64,000 bases of DNA from Notospermus geniculatus (GCA_002633025.1 NMRB01002605.1:1-64000), one strand, 5' to 3'. Shown: positions 34,531 to 45,638, counted from the stretch's first letter. A program made the numbers and translations. Notes: a model not told the origin generated them from the letters alone.

Positions 34531-35829
34531 ACAGAGGTGTAATCACAGGCAAACTGTAGGCCTATAAATCGCCTTCTCCCAATCTGTCGAGGAATTCCCC
34601 TATCTTTACCATTTCAGAGGATTGGCATATTGGGTGACGGTTTCCTTCATTCACATCATAAAAGACACCTGACAACCTGTTGCACACAAATCTAGCATAT
34701 CACCAACCTTCACAAGATTCATGTTGCAAAAATACATGTAGATTTGTAGAGAATAAATATTTGGATAGACTGATCATCACTGAGTTGCTAAAAGCATTCT
34801 TTGGTAGCATCTAAAATTCATGACACAGTATTTATGGTGTTTGCTGTGGTTAACAAGGATCTATTTGTAAATATTCTGCAATATCTTTGGGGGAATTGCA
34901 TTTGGCCAACAATTTATTCAGCTTCAATTCAATTCGTACCAAGTCCAGTGGAGATAAAACAGGTAGATCTAACCAAGGGGGTAATCTTTTGAATTTTCTG
35001 CTGTACGTAAAGCTAGGATATAAAACACGTAGATCTAACCAAGGGGCTTTTGAATTTTCTGCTATGTAATTGCTAGGAATCCACTGGCAGACTGCTGATT
35101 TTCTGCGTTGCGACTTGCTTTGCAACCTGCTACCAGCGAAAAAATACGATCACAAGGAACTGACACCGGTCGCCTACTGACTGCCGACTGCCAACTGAAA
35201 TCGACCACATCTTCCCCATTGGTGGAAATCACATAGCGAGTCCACTACGGCGATCCAGTGCCCAGTTGCATTGCAACCCAGTTGCAAAGCAAGTCGCAGT
35301 TGGATTCAACTGGGGATTGAACCAACCTCTCAAGTGACTGGTGCCGATGTTTCCCCTGACACCAGTCTGACAGCCCTACATGTATACTGGCTTATCAGCT
35401 GATGGCATTCATTGAAGTTGTCAAATGGCATCATACAGATTCTGATGTTATGACTGAGGGATGTGGATAATTGACAATATGGATAACGCAAGCAAAATAA
35501 GACATTTCTGATACCAGGTCATGAAATTGATGCCTAACGCCAAAAACAAGGAAGAGAATAATGATACTTGTTTAGGTCATAATGAATCAATCTGACTCTT
35601 GTACCAAATATAATTACTGAAATGCATTAGGTTTTTTCCCCAATTACCAGAACAGCACAATTATATATCATCAAATTCATATCAGTGTACTTTATACGTG
35701 ACGAGCGAAACACACCAAGGTCCTGCACTCTGTCAATGCAGCAAGACAAATGGATGGCCTATGAAAAATTAATGAACGCAGATAACTCATTTAAGCATCA
35801 CTTAAGAGATCAAAGGCATTGCCGATTTT
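34531..35829. other. Unlabelled non-coding DNA before the duplication
   Basis: Contains a 50-bp local direct repeat (ACGTAGATCTAACCAAGGGG-type) near 34,962 and 35,027, and a short GTTGCAAAGCAAGTCGC hairpin-like patch near 35,105-35,300. GATCAAAG at 35,808. No gene. Confidence 0.45.
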
Positions 35830-36334
35830 ATAGATGAATCACATTACCATATACTATTTCGTGCAATCTGGTATATATCATGATAAGCGCTATTTGGTGA
35901 ATGAGCAACGGGAGTGGTTTACCCAGCATCCACAGAGGTGGATTAAATTTAAATTTATTTTGTGCATTTGGCAATTATTCTGGAGTTTCATGACAATAAA
36001 TAAAACTATACACATAAAGCAAAACATGTGGTGAGCCTGTTGCTATTTTATGCTAATGCACTTTTTTCCAAAGTTCTATATGCGATTATCCCATAATTTG
36101 CTTCACTTTGTGATACCCATTTTAATTCCCACATGACCTTTAACCTTTTGGGGTATATTTTAAACTAATCCGATGGCAGCCATTAAAACATTAGATGCAC
36201 AATACCACATAGCCTACTGACAATCAGACACAATTACATAGCATATACAGAGAAGCCAATATTGGAAACAGAACTGGCTTGTGGCTTCGCAAAAAAGGCA
36301 TAGCAATAGCAATACATCTTCCAATTTCCATCAC

Positions 36335-36472
36335 CATGGGTTCTTTTGCCAGTGTGTAGCAATATTTTTCATTACCAAATGTGAGGCGGTCCAGGAAAAC
36401 CCGTCGGATGTCGCGTTTGAGGAAAGTGTTAATGGCCTTGGTGAACCCGCGCATTTCAATAGCTGAAATGTA
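36335..36472 (-). other. Unidentified exon candidate, minus strand, copy A
   Basis: 138 nt (46 codons, phase 0 at both ends) on the minus strand, with a possible acceptor (CACCTATTACATAG) and a weaker donor (ATG then GTGATG). The translation includes GFTKAINTFLKRDIRR, VFLDRLTFGNEKY and LAKEPM, which looks like a folded-protein segment. Versus copy B there is one silent change (CTG/CTA Leu) and one A/T replacement near the start. Beyond the proposed donor the frame breaks between copies through small indels, which fits an exon end there. I cannot name the family. Its phase does not join directly to the candidate at 38,064. Confidence 0.3.
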
Positions 36473-36624
36473 CTATGTAATAGGTGAACAGTAGCAGATC
36501 AATGCATAGGCAATCTGACAGCCCTTGTTGATCATTCAGCGCATTCTGACGGGTTTTCCTAGACCGCCACACAAACGGTCTGTTTCTAGCACAAAGAAAT
36601 GCACATCCACCCAGACTCTCATTA

Positions 36625-36866
36625 CAGTGTTCTCCACACCAGTTAAAAAAACGGCGGCCCGCCCCTCTTAAAAATACTGACGGTAAAATCCGCCCCTCTT
36701 AAAAATGGCCCGCCCCTCTTAAAATATTCGCCTGCCCTTCTAACTCAATTAGAGCACTCTATGCGTCTCAGATGCTCAGAAAACGCATCTCAGAGCACCT
36801 ATAATCCAAATTTCGCTGGCGGAGACCCCGCTGCCCCTCTTACACCAAAACCCGTGGAGAACACTG
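36625..36866. mobile_element. CAGTGTTC-ended element, CCGCCCCTC interior, copy A
   Basis: Ends CAGTGTTCTCCACACCAGT and CCCGTGGAGAACACTG, with CATTA repeated on both flanks (36,620-36,624 and 36,867-36,871). The interior has three to four CCGCCCCTCTTAAAA repeats. Present in copy B at 49,246, so it predates the duplication or haplotype split. Confidence 0.82.
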
Positions 36867-37400
36867 CATTATCCACTGCCTTTTATTTGAAATGGACCCC
36901 ACTTCCAGCCTCATCAACATCTTACCTTCAGGAGCCTCCCTAGCACGGTGGTAGACTGTAGAAGAGGAGATTGTCCACGCAAGTGCAGACCGAAATGTAA
37001 TGAACACGGCAGCGTACATGCAAAATAAGAATGAAAGATCAAATTAATACAAGTTTTGAAAAGAAAGGTAGAGTATATGAAGCATGAAGCTTTTAAAGGA
37101 AAACATGAGAAAATGTTGCACAAAGTTTTTCATCAGTGCATAAATGACCTAAGATTAAGAAGGGTTGCATAAAAAATCTCATGTTTTTTCCTTGGATATT
37201 TCTTGGACTGACCCAGATAATGAAATTCTGAAAGTGAAATTGGAGGTTTTCAGGGGCAAGACTTTTCAGTCACTTGTAGGCCTACTTAGTAGGCCTACTT
37301 AGCATTGACAAGAAGCCAAGTCCTGTCAGTGTCAGCAGCTGTCATCTTCTCAAATCTACTCTCTGCTGCACAATACAAGTCTATAAACATAAAATCTGAC

Positions 37401-37590
37401 CCATGACAGCAAAATGAGTCGGAATGTGAAGACCCAACATGTCCAAGGTGACACCAACGGTTTGTTGATTTCAGCCTTGTCTGCCCATGGCATTGTGAAA
37501 TTTGACTGTGTCCATTTCTGTATTGTTCTCTGGTGGTGTCATCTTGGGTCTTCTTTCCGGCACATTCCGACTCATTTTGCTGTCACGGGA
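37401..37590. repeat. 190-bp imperfect inverted repeat, copy A
   Basis: The arms GACAGCAAAATGAGTCGGAA and its complement (TTCCGACTCATTTTGCTGTC) bracket a poorly paired centre. Counterpart at 50,017-50,205. Probably an old MITE. Confidence 0.6.
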
Positions 37591-38063
37591 CACAAATGAC
37601 AAGATGCTGCAGAGATTCACTGCATTTCAGAGATAGGCCTTCCAAACTGCTTCATAATGAGAATGGGTTAGGCTACACTTCGAACCCCAACACCATCTAC
37701 CCCCCACCCCCTAGACCCTAATCCGATTGATTGTTGCAGTAGCTTTGATCATGTAGGGCTATTGTGCACTCCTTCCCTTTTTATGACGCAGCCCAGACCC
37801 CTGTGGATGGCCCCCAAGCAGGAAGGTCCTAAAACAAAGGCTAAGAAAACCAAACACAGATTTTACAAGAACGAAAAAGATTATCTCTAAACACACAGGA
37901 ACACCATTGAGATTTCTACACGAATACATGCGTTTATCCTCGTGTGCATGGCGCGAGTACCGCATAGTGGAAAACATTGTATGCTATCACATGTAGGGCA
38001 ATGGGAGCACATGTACAAAAGACTAGCAGACGGATTTTCATTGTAAACATTGGGTTTTCTTAC

Positions 38064-38181
38064 CGTGTTTACTCTGCATTTTCCCCATGTTTTCATCTTT
38101 TGCATCATCAATCCATGACAAAATATCCAGAGATAAGTCCAAAGTGAACGTTTCGGCAAAAGCGTACTCAAAATTCGCACT
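38064..38181 (-). other. Unidentified exon candidate, minus strand, copy A
   Basis: A 118-nt open stretch on the minus strand between a possible acceptor (TTTTGACTTAG) and a good donor (CACG then GTAAGA). It reads with protein-like composition, for example FAETFTLDLSLDILSW and then IDDAKDENMGKM. There is no in-frame ATG at its start (a TAG lies just before the acceptor), so it would be an internal exon. The copy B stretch is identical. I do not recognise the family. It could be chance, since this whole neighbourhood is very well conserved between the copies. Confidence 0.22.
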
Positions 38182-38461
38182 CTAAGTCAAAACACTTCAC
38201 GTTTACAACACTATTTCACAAAAAGTGGGCGGAGCTTGTGCAGGTATTGAGATTGGCCATGATTGACAACCGGAAGAGTCAACTATTTGTAGGGGTGGAC
38301 AGAGCAACTTGCGGATGTTCCTTCTCGAAATGGAGCCGAGTTCCGTCGCTAGCAATTTGATCAGTAGTGAATTTGTGAATTTCAAACTGTATTTAATGAA
38401 AAAATATCTTAGATTTAGCCGTTTATTGGCAAAATGATGATATCTTGCATAACTTATCATC

Positions 38462-38550
38462 CCCGCCAATCCCAGGCGAGTCCAATTCAGTTGAGCACAC
38501 CTACCATTGGTCAGCTATCATAAACCAATATCCCCACTTTTATTGGCTAC
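38462..38550. promoter_or_regulatory. Cluster of five CCAAT boxes, copy A
   Basis: Five CCAAT/ATTGG pentamers lie within 81 bases: CCAAT at 38,466, 38,482 and 38,525, and ATTGG at 38,506 and 38,542. NF-Y binding to clustered CCAAT boxes is typical of strong or bidirectional promoters. It lies 2.4 kb upstream of the kinesin ATG and just upstream of a minus-strand exon candidate at 38,064, so it may serve a divergent transcript or a distal 5-prime UTR exon. All five are kept in copy B. Confidence 0.4.
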
Positions 38551-39365
38551 ATTCATTCATACAAAATTTGTCTTTGATGTTACCGACTTCGTGTAAATAT
38601 TCCTTTTACCACCACCCGCCGTTGAAATAAAAACACGGTCGGTGTCAGTGGTAAACAAGTGGATAAGGCATCTACAGTTGACATAGGCCTATAAACTGTT
38701 CTTTACCGTGCGATCATATTTTACATCTAGCCATTTTCATAGGCCTATCAATGGGTGTCCTGGGACTGGGAGTAGAATTCAGGTGTAGCAGGAAATGTTG
38801 TCCCTAGATGAGAGGTCCCATTTCTTATAGCTCGAAATAGTTTGACTAATTTCTGCTTTTTACCTCTTGCTTACACTCTCGAACAAAAAAAAGGTGGTCC
38901 CTTCAAGGACCGCATTTCATTTTTCCATGAATATAGCCGTACTTACACTACAAACGAAGTCCGGACTTCTCCTGTTTTAACCACTACAAACTGAAAAAGG
39001 TGGGCGTAATGAAGCCCGCGTCTACAAAGTCCGGATTTTCTAAGCCCGGATGACATGAGTGGGTCTAGATCAAGTCCAGACTTCTTGATCCGGTCTTCTA
39101 CTTAGGTGTATAAGCGCAATACCAGTCAAAAACAGAAGAAACGACAGATGCCGCCCAACTTCGCTCCCACTCAACCTGCACCTAGGGAGGAAAAAGGAAC
39201 AATGGCATGATAGAATGGCCCGGGTGAAAAGCCCGCTTCCGGTGGACAGCAGCAATGAGAAATGAATTTTGAGAGACGGACCAAGTTAATTCCTCGCACG
39301 GCAGCGCAACCATGGCAACTGATGGAGAGGGGGATGGGGAAGACTAACCTGTGTGGGCCTGGTCC

Positions 39366-39737
39366 TACACTCGGCCCCAGTGTGTATCCGACGTCCCGGT
39401 CTCCTACACACTGGCACATTTGGGGCTCAAAAGCCGGTAACACCACTAGATGGCGCTCCACTGGACTCCAGCCAATCACCACGCTTTCTCACTCATAATT
39501 CCCGCGGAAATTACTTCCAGGAAAAACCCAACCTCGGCCCCAGGGGTATAGTTCGCTCAGACAACCTTGGGCCACTCGCCATATTGTAAAAAAGCGAGCG
39601 AGGTTGGGAAAACCCAAGGTCCCGTGCTGCCACCACGCGGTCTTCACGACTGTTAATCTCTAAAAGAGCCAGACGCGGAGTGTGACTTACCGAAGGGTGA
39701 GCACGTAGCGTCTGGCCAAGCGAGACTAGCCTGGTCC
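39366..39737. mobile_element. Copy-A-only insertion, 9-bp target repeat
   Basis: A 372-bp block absent from copy B (GGGCCTGGTCCAAGAG is continuous there near 51,938). GCCTGGTCC stands on both sides (39,357-39,365 and 39,729-39,737), a likely target duplication. The end near 39,665-39,725 has inverted GCCAGACGC/GCGTCTGGC words. Family unknown. Confidence 0.7.
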
Positions 39738-40240
39738 AAGAGTAGACCTATCTTTGCTGGTCTTACGGAAGTGAATTCATTTCTTTCTTTCTAGTTAATG
39801 AAGTTGACAGTTTACCAGCGTTGAAGAAAATCATACAATATCTTTTAATAAAGATTAGACCGTTACATGTGCACCTCAAAGGGCTAGTGTAATACTTCGG
39901 CGTTGGCCTTGATATCTCTTTCAGGAAGTTGAAAAATTGAAAATTTTGTCATTCTGAAGAACTGCTCTTTGAAGAACCGCTCTTTGAAATCAATCATGTC
40001 TCCTAGAGGAATATTGACGAAGTATCTTGGAAACTAGGCCAATAGTCGATTCACACAATAGTTACCCACACTTTCCGTCTTGGACACAGGCAGGACAAGA
40101 CTCATTTTTTCACACCACACAGGTTATTGACGCCTAGTGACATCTATGAGCGGCCGAAGGAACCAGACGCTGGTGATTTCACAGCGTGAAAGGAATGGCA
40201 GTCCCAAGGAATGCAAGTCCGAGTTACAATGTTCCTCAGG

Positions 40241-40312
40241 CACTTTCGAGTCGAAATCCCAAAAGTGAATGAGGCTACTCATTCACTTCTGGGATTTTGA
40301 CTCGAAAATGTC
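40241..40312. repeat. Palindrome CACTTTCGAGTCGAAATCCC, copy A
   Basis: Arms CACTTTCGAGTCGAAATCCC and GGGATTTTGACTCGAAAATG around AAAAGTGAATGAGGCTACTC. Present in copy B at about 53,011-53,082. Confidence 0.7.
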
Positions 40313-40351
40313 TGCAAATACAACCCCCACGCCCCTGGGATCTACCCCTGG

Positions 40352-40546
40352 CCACAGGGACTTGAGGCATGCATTGCAGGGGTGGTGGGCGTGTTACAGA
40401 CGTCTAATAACAAACCCCCCAGTAATGCCACGGTATACTGACGTATACGTCAGTATACCGTGGCATTACTCGGGGGTGTGTTATTGGACCTCTGTAACAC
40501 GCCCACCACCCCTGCAAATGCATGCCTCAAGTCCCTGTGCCCCTGG
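40352..40546. mobile_element. Copy-A-only palindromic MITE with 7-bp target duplication
   Basis: 188-bp foldback (CCACAGGGACTTGAGGCATG to the mirrored CATGCCTCAAGTCCCTGTG) flanked by CCCCTGG (40,345-40,351 and 40,540-40,546). Copy B has a single CCCCTGG (empty site, CTACCCCTGGCAGTC). The centre is an almost perfect palindrome (GGTATACTGACGTATACGTC). Confidence 0.88.
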
Positions 40547-40679
40547 CAGTCACCGCTTTCCTATCCCAGAGCGGTGTTGGCTGATTCATCTCATTAAAGG
40601 TGATGCAGTTTGCCAGTAAAAAGCTCGTCGGATAGCTCGTTTTGGTGCGAAAGCAACGCTGCGGATCCCAGCTAGCACA

Positions 40680-40940
40680 CCTCGAACCACCACGTGGGAT
40701 TTTTCCCGCCACTCTTCAGTTTCGCGCCCGTCAGTGCTACCGTGTTCTAAGTCTTCTCACTAGATGGCAGCACACACTAATTGATTGCGCCCCCATTACA
40801 ATGGAACAATCCAACATGACGTCACACGTTGCCTAGCTCAGTGTACACAAGTGCCACCAGGAAGCTGTCAGGATTTTCTTCTAAGATCCATGTGGAGTAT
40901 TCTGTGATTTTTTTGCTACTTTTTTGGGCGAAACGAGAGA
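40680..40940 (+). promoter_or_regulatory. Candidate proximal promoter, copy A
   Basis: The 260 bases before the copy A start codon hold several recognisable factor motifs: an E-box CACGTG (40,691), an E2F-like TTTCCCGCC (40,702), a palindromic CRE TGACGTCA (40,817) and, four bases after it, GTTGCC (40,828), which is one half of an RFX X-box, about 113 bp before the ATG. No clear TATA box. CRE and GTTGCC are unchanged in copy B; the E-box is lost there (CACCTG). Motif presence is seen; promoter activity and factor identity are inferred. Confidence 0.5.
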
Positions 40941-40954
40941 ATGCCTGACGAATC
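40941..40954 (+). CDS. Kinesin-3 exon 1, copy A (start codon)
   Basis: First coding exon, 14 nt, reading MPDES with the last codon split (TC, then G from the next exon). The ATG follows the context CGAAACGAGAGA, and the exon ends at a strong donor, GTAAGT. The start was chosen because this frame splices in phase into exon 2, which carries the hallmark kinesin first strand VRVAVRVRPFNQR. Kinesin-3 motors usually have only a handful of residues before that strand, so MPDES is a sensible length. Copy B at 53,539 is identical. Too short to be seen except through its neighbours; a different upstream start is possible but not needed. Confidence 0.85.
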
Positions 40955-41036
40955 GTAAGTACTGTCCTTTTTGACATTTCCCAGTTTTCCCTCCCATGAT
41001 CTTTAATTCTTATGATTTGTCCGGTTTTAATTTCAG

Positions 41037-41075
41037 GGTGAGGGTTGCAGTGAGGGTCAGGCCCTTCAATCAGAG
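41037..41075 (+). CDS. Kinesin-3 exon 2, copy A (VAVRVRPFNQR strand)
   Basis: 39-nt exon between a TTTTAATTTCAG acceptor and a GTAAGT donor. It completes Ser5 and encodes VRVAVRVRPFNQR. This is the first beta strand of the kinesin motor domain; VRVRP is close to invariant in kinesins, and the following FN-R/E is typical of the kinesin-3 family. The protein would be a microtubule-stimulated ATPase that carries cargo along microtubules; the nearest relatives by motif are KIF28/KLP-6 and KIF1. Entered and left in phase 2. Copy B differs at one synonymous base (GTG to GTA, Val6). Confidence 0.93.
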
Positions 41076-41599
41076 GTAAGTTCCACTTTGTTGTGTTGTT
41101 GGTGGGGGCATCATCTTGGTTTGTGCGTTGAACATTGTTTGAAAACCTGTTATTCCTTTGTCTGCATGTGTGAAAAGCTGACCTAAAAATCATTACTGTT
41201 AGTTGATTAGATAACCAGGCAAGGGCATATTTGATGGTAGGCTGCAATAATCAATAAACCTTAACCCCTCTAGTGGGTGGTGTTGTGGGCTTCAGGGTGG
41301 TTGGCTCCAAGTTTGTACTCAAGTCTCAAAACGTTCAGCCCTGAATGTTACTTTAGCTGAGGTTTTTAATACTGAACTGTATGAAATGTTGTCTGAAATG
41401 GGATGCGAGTTGAGAACACAGCAGGAATGTCATCAGAAATGTTCTTACACTTTTCATGATCCATCCCAAATATCTTTTCTTAGGAAGATACCAATTATTA
41501 GTACACGTATGAGTAGCAAATAAACCTTTGGATTCTTTTTGTTTTGTCAACAAGAGTTACTTTCTTATCAGAGGTAGATAATAATGAAAAACCATATTT

Positions 41600-41940
41600 A
41601 GGCCAAAAAAATAAAGTATTTGTTTCTTGTCCGCGCCCACGTCATTCCCAGGCCCTCCGCATCAAAAATGTTTTTTCTCACCAATTTCAAATTTCCCCAC
41701 TTTGCTTACGCAGCGCCTTCTGTACAATGCACAGAAATGCTTCATCACTTTATTTTTCATGAAATCCGTGCTTTAAACATGTAAAGAGATAGTTTGCTGG
41801 TGGTAGCCTATTTCCCCCCATATGAAGAAAACGGGAAAAAAATTATTTGAAAATTAAAAAAAAATTCGCATGCCCGCATCAATTTTTGCTGAGTTGTTGG
41901 ACAAGAAACAGACAATATTTTTTTGGGCCTTACCATTATT
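41600..41940. mobile_element. AGGCCAAAAAAATAAAG-ended MITE
   Basis: Inverted ends AGGCCAAAAAAATAAAGTAT plus TTTCTTGTCC, and GGACAAGAAAC plus TTTTTTTGGGCCT. About 340 bp. Confidence 0.7.
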
Positions 41941-42573
41941 CACTGCATTGTGTAACAAAGCTAGCCACTTGAATCACATGTAGTTTCTTACCAAAAGATT
42001 CTTCCTTCGTGTGCGCATTCCATGGCCTTCATCCTTCTCCATGATGGAGTCCTAGGCCTACCGGCATTGACCAATGGTTCCCTGTAATTAGCCAATAGTC
42101 TGGGTAATTAGCCATGGTTATTCACAGGTAGAACTTTGTGCTCCATTGGTATACAACAAAATTGACTATAGGCATAGGACAACAAAAACAATGGTTATGA
42201 AGGATTGACATTAATCAAGCTCATTATAATGTTATTATTATGAATCACTTATGACAATTTGAATATTGAACAGAATATCCATTTGATCTCTTTCTTTACC
42301 TATGATATGTCTTCACCCATAAGAATATGGGTGAACCCATAAGAATATGGGTGAACCTGATTTTTGCCTATATGAGACTATACAACACAATATTTATAAA
42401 ACTGAACTCAGGACTGAGTCTCTTTCCTTTTTTACTGCACAAGTAGACCTAAACCTCCCAAAGCGGACACCTCTGTCTCTAGAACACCAAAGTTCAACCC
42501 CTAATTGGTTTCTAACCATGTGGACCTCTGTAATCAGGACACCTCTCACAGAAGGACAGCATTTCTGCATTTG

Positions 42574-42923
42574 TAATAATAATAATGTGTGGGCTTATAG
42601 TGCCTTTTACAGTTAAGTGTCAAGGCACTTCACAATTATTACCCCCAGCTATAGGCCTGTTCATTCCAATTTCATATCTCCACTCCCCGGGGAGTATTAC
42701 AGTCCCGGCAGCCGATTTCAGCGCTCTTAGACTAACATTCACATAGACCATCTCTACCAGCCAGGTACCCCTTTTACACCTGGGTGGGGTGAAGCATGTG
42801 AGGCAAAGTGACTTGCTCAAGGTCACAAGCGAGCGTGTTTTTTTCTTGGTCAGGACTGGGAATCGAACCCGGGATCTTCTGATCAGAAGTCCGTCTCGCT
42901 AACCACTACACCACGCCGCTCCC
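42574..42923 (-). mobile_element. tRNA-derived SINE, full length, copy A only
   Basis: Minus-strand counterpart of the 20,968 SINE: head at 42,923 (GGAGCGGCGTGGTGTAGTGG, then CCCGGGTTCGATTCCC), body CTGAAATCGGCTGCCGGGAC, tail (ATT)n at 42,574. Lies in kinesin intron 2. Confidence 0.88.
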
Positions 42924-43508
42924 AAAGGTGGCCTGATAAGAAATGTTCCACTGTCTACATATTTAATTTTTTTTGAGTTTTCAATTATCTTGAGGCACCT
43001 TTGAGATCCAATCTACATACAACATAAAATACTTAAAAATTTCACATTCCTGAAAAACCAACCATCTTTATTGTTTCAAAACATCATTACATCACAAAGT
43101 TAGTACCACAATACACTTTCGTCTCCTGCCTTCAGGACAGGTTGGACTATGCTTTAGGAACTTACAATACATGTTCTTTGTATTTTATGACATTTTTGAA
43201 GGCAATGTCCACAGAGTTGTTATGTCCATATGGGTAAGCTCATTAAAGGCCTAAAAGGAGTAATTGCACGATTATATATGTGCTGTAAATAGTTTCAAAT
43301 GGGCTCTGACTTGCCAGGAGATCTCTGGACATGACTCAAGGGCTAAAAGAGCAATTAGGCCTATTCGACATTTTAACCTAGTCTGTTAATGATGAGAGTG
43401 ATTCAACCTTTGTTGCCTCGACATAAAATGGCCATATGCCTTTTGTTATTACTTATTGATAAATTCTTTAAAGAAATGCTTCAGAAGATAGATTCATTTT
43501 CTTTTCAG

Positions 43509-43582
43509 GGAGAAAGACCGACAGGCTAAATTGGTTATTCAGATGCAAGGGGCTACAACAATCATATCAAATCCAGAGACAA
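43509..43582 (+). CDS. Kinesin-3 exon 3, copy A
   Basis: 74-nt exon with a pyrimidine-rich acceptor (TTTTCTTTTCAG) and donor GTAAGT. It completes Arg18 and reads EKDRQAKLVIQM, then QGATTIISNPET. In kinesin-3 motors this is the segment after the first strand, with the pattern RE...K-I-QM.G.TT-I-NP, which matches well. The exon begins in phase 2 and ends in phase 1, so it needs the micro-exon at 47,935 to stay in frame. All 74 bases are identical in copy B at 54,522, while the flanking introns carry indels and substitutions; this supports coding constraint. Confidence 0.93.
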
Positions 43583-45128
43583 GTAAGTGTCTTAGAAGAC
43601 AACATTCTTCAAAAAAACCTCTTTGGTTTAATCATCATGGCTGACATTCATAAAAGCTAGCAAATGCTTTTACTTCAAGTTTTGTAGTACATTTACATTG
43701 GACCTCGCTGTGCAAATATCTTAAGTAAAAGCATTTGCTAACTTTTTAGCTTCGCTGGGCGAGTATTCGCCAGCGAAGCTTATGCTATGGTGCGAGCCAT
43801 CTCCTATCCTGCTGTAGATTTCCTGTGTATTTTAGCCGGACTACTTCTCAGACACTGTGAGCCGAAATCTGCCTAATGCCATTTTCATTAGAATTTTGAT
43901 GGCAATGCCCGGATGTAGGGAGCTCGACCGAAATGGACACTTCTTTGATAAGTATTCTTGCGCCACCATTATATAGTTCGCAGTGATCTTAGCAAGTATA
44001 CGTGAATAAATTTCGTGTTCCACCGTGTCTGTGTTTATTATGGCAGTCAAAGTGACAGCAAACTTATGCACTGTGCACTGCTGACGATCAACCCTTTGCC
44101 TGCAACATTTCCGAAGGGCTTCTCGAAAGTTGCGGAGGAATTGCATACTGTCTGACACAATCTCGTTACCGAGAGTTCAATGCCACATTAAACTCTGGAA
44201 GTGCCCAGACCGGTACTACTTTAGCACAAGTGCAAAATGCATTGTTCAAGGCGGATGATTTTCCTACTTAGTTCCTTGATAAAACATTGAATATCCAACA
44301 GAGTATTTTTACAAATACTGGAGCAGATTGTAATTTTTCGTACGATCACTTTATTAAATAACTTGTAAAATCGATGAGCACAAGAATCTTGTGCTGTGTT
44401 CTGTCCGTTTTCAGAGGTCATAGACGAGGAACGACGGTGGGAGATTGTGTCTGACAGGCTTTTCAAAATGGCTTCCACCATTTCATTTCTCGCTTCGAGC
44501 ATTCAGAGAGGCAGTGTATATAATATCGGTGCAATGAACACTCAGTGACCTATCCGAAGCATGTTTTGTGTAGTCAACTAAATATTCTGTGGAAGTCCGT
44601 TGAAAAAAGCGCCCTGCTATCGCTGATTTCAACTCATTGCAGCTTGCTGCTTCTGAACGCTGCATACATTAGCCAATGGCGACCGAAGAGCTATGGGGCG
44701 CCTCTCCAACCAAAGGGTCTGATAAGCCATATATCTTGATTCAACACGTTGTAGGCCAATCATGTAGTATTAACCCCTTCTCACCCAACGCTAAGATATC
44801 ATTTCGATTCATCAAACCAATGATTGTAGACCTAAAGCTTACGACATGTGATAATATTAACCACTTCGCACCCAAGGGGTCCAGATACCGGTAATAAGGT
44901 ATGATCTCAATTCACAAAGGACTGTAACATGCAATATTAACCCCTTCCCACCCATGGGATCTAATAAGGTGTCGATCTTGATTCACCAAGGATTGTATCA
45001 TATTGTGTACATTGGCCTGTACAAACTAGGCACTTTAGCCGGTAGCTAAGCCTAGCAAGCAGATTTATGAATATAGGCCCTGGACTACACAGTATAGGCC
45101 TAGTAGTAGAACACCTACCATACTACAA

Positions 45129-45624
45129 CCTGCAATATTTTTTGCGCCAACTACTCAGCCCATACGGGTAATTCACTCAGCCCCTGCCCCCAGCGAAGCT
45201 CCCAGGCCGCCGGGCCTCTAGTTTATTTTTTTGAGCTGGGAAAATTTGTTGACCTGGGGCCTGTTTCATAAAGTGACTTTAAAGTGATCCTAAACCGCCG
45301 AGCAAAAGTTGGCACCCGATCATTTTCACCGCCCACGAAAATGGAACTTCCGATTTCCGGTTCTTCTGAGCATGCGCAGTACGCTATTATACATGTGCCG
45401 GGCATCACATTACAAACACTGACATGCATGCATGACATGACTGATGCTGGTCGTGGAAAATACGCAGAAGGATGCCAAAGCGAAAGGTTAAAGAAGGGAA
45501 AGGGCGGCCTAAAAAGGTAGCAAAAGCCGAAGCAATATTTTTTGTGCCAACTACTCAGCCCATACGGGTAATTCACTCAGCCCCTGCCCCCAGCGAAGCT
45601 CCCAGGCCGCCAGGCCTCTAGTTT
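45129..45624. repeat. 94-bp direct repeat pair
   Basis: 45,129-45,223 and 45,529-45,624 are about 97% alike (CAATATTTTTTGCGCCAACT, CAGCGAAGCTCCCAGGCCGC, GGGCCTCTAGTTT). Between them lie a fragment of the GGCCTGTTTCATAAAG MITE (45,258-45,283) and 240 bp of other DNA. Confidence 0.7.
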
Positions 45625-45638
45625 GAATACCAGCCAAT

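Larger units (their letters stand above)
41581..43175. mobile_element. Copy-A-only block in intron 2 holding a MITE and a SINE
   Basis: 1.6 kb present only in copy A, between AGAGGTAGATA and TGTATTTTATGACATTT. Contains the MITE at 41,600 and the SINE at 42,574; the remainder is unlabelled. It may be several insertions or sequence deleted from copy B. Confidence 0.65.

Noticed and set aside
40822-41247. A 141-codon minus-strand frame across the kinesin first exons
   Set aside because: It is antisense to exons 1-2 and the intron between them, and copy B breaks the frame with small indels.
43841-44502. Minus-strand frames of 105 and 93 codons in the copy-A-only block
   Set aside because: No recognisable motif, absent from copy B, and the block is bounded by transposon sequence; kept only as part of the insertion entry.
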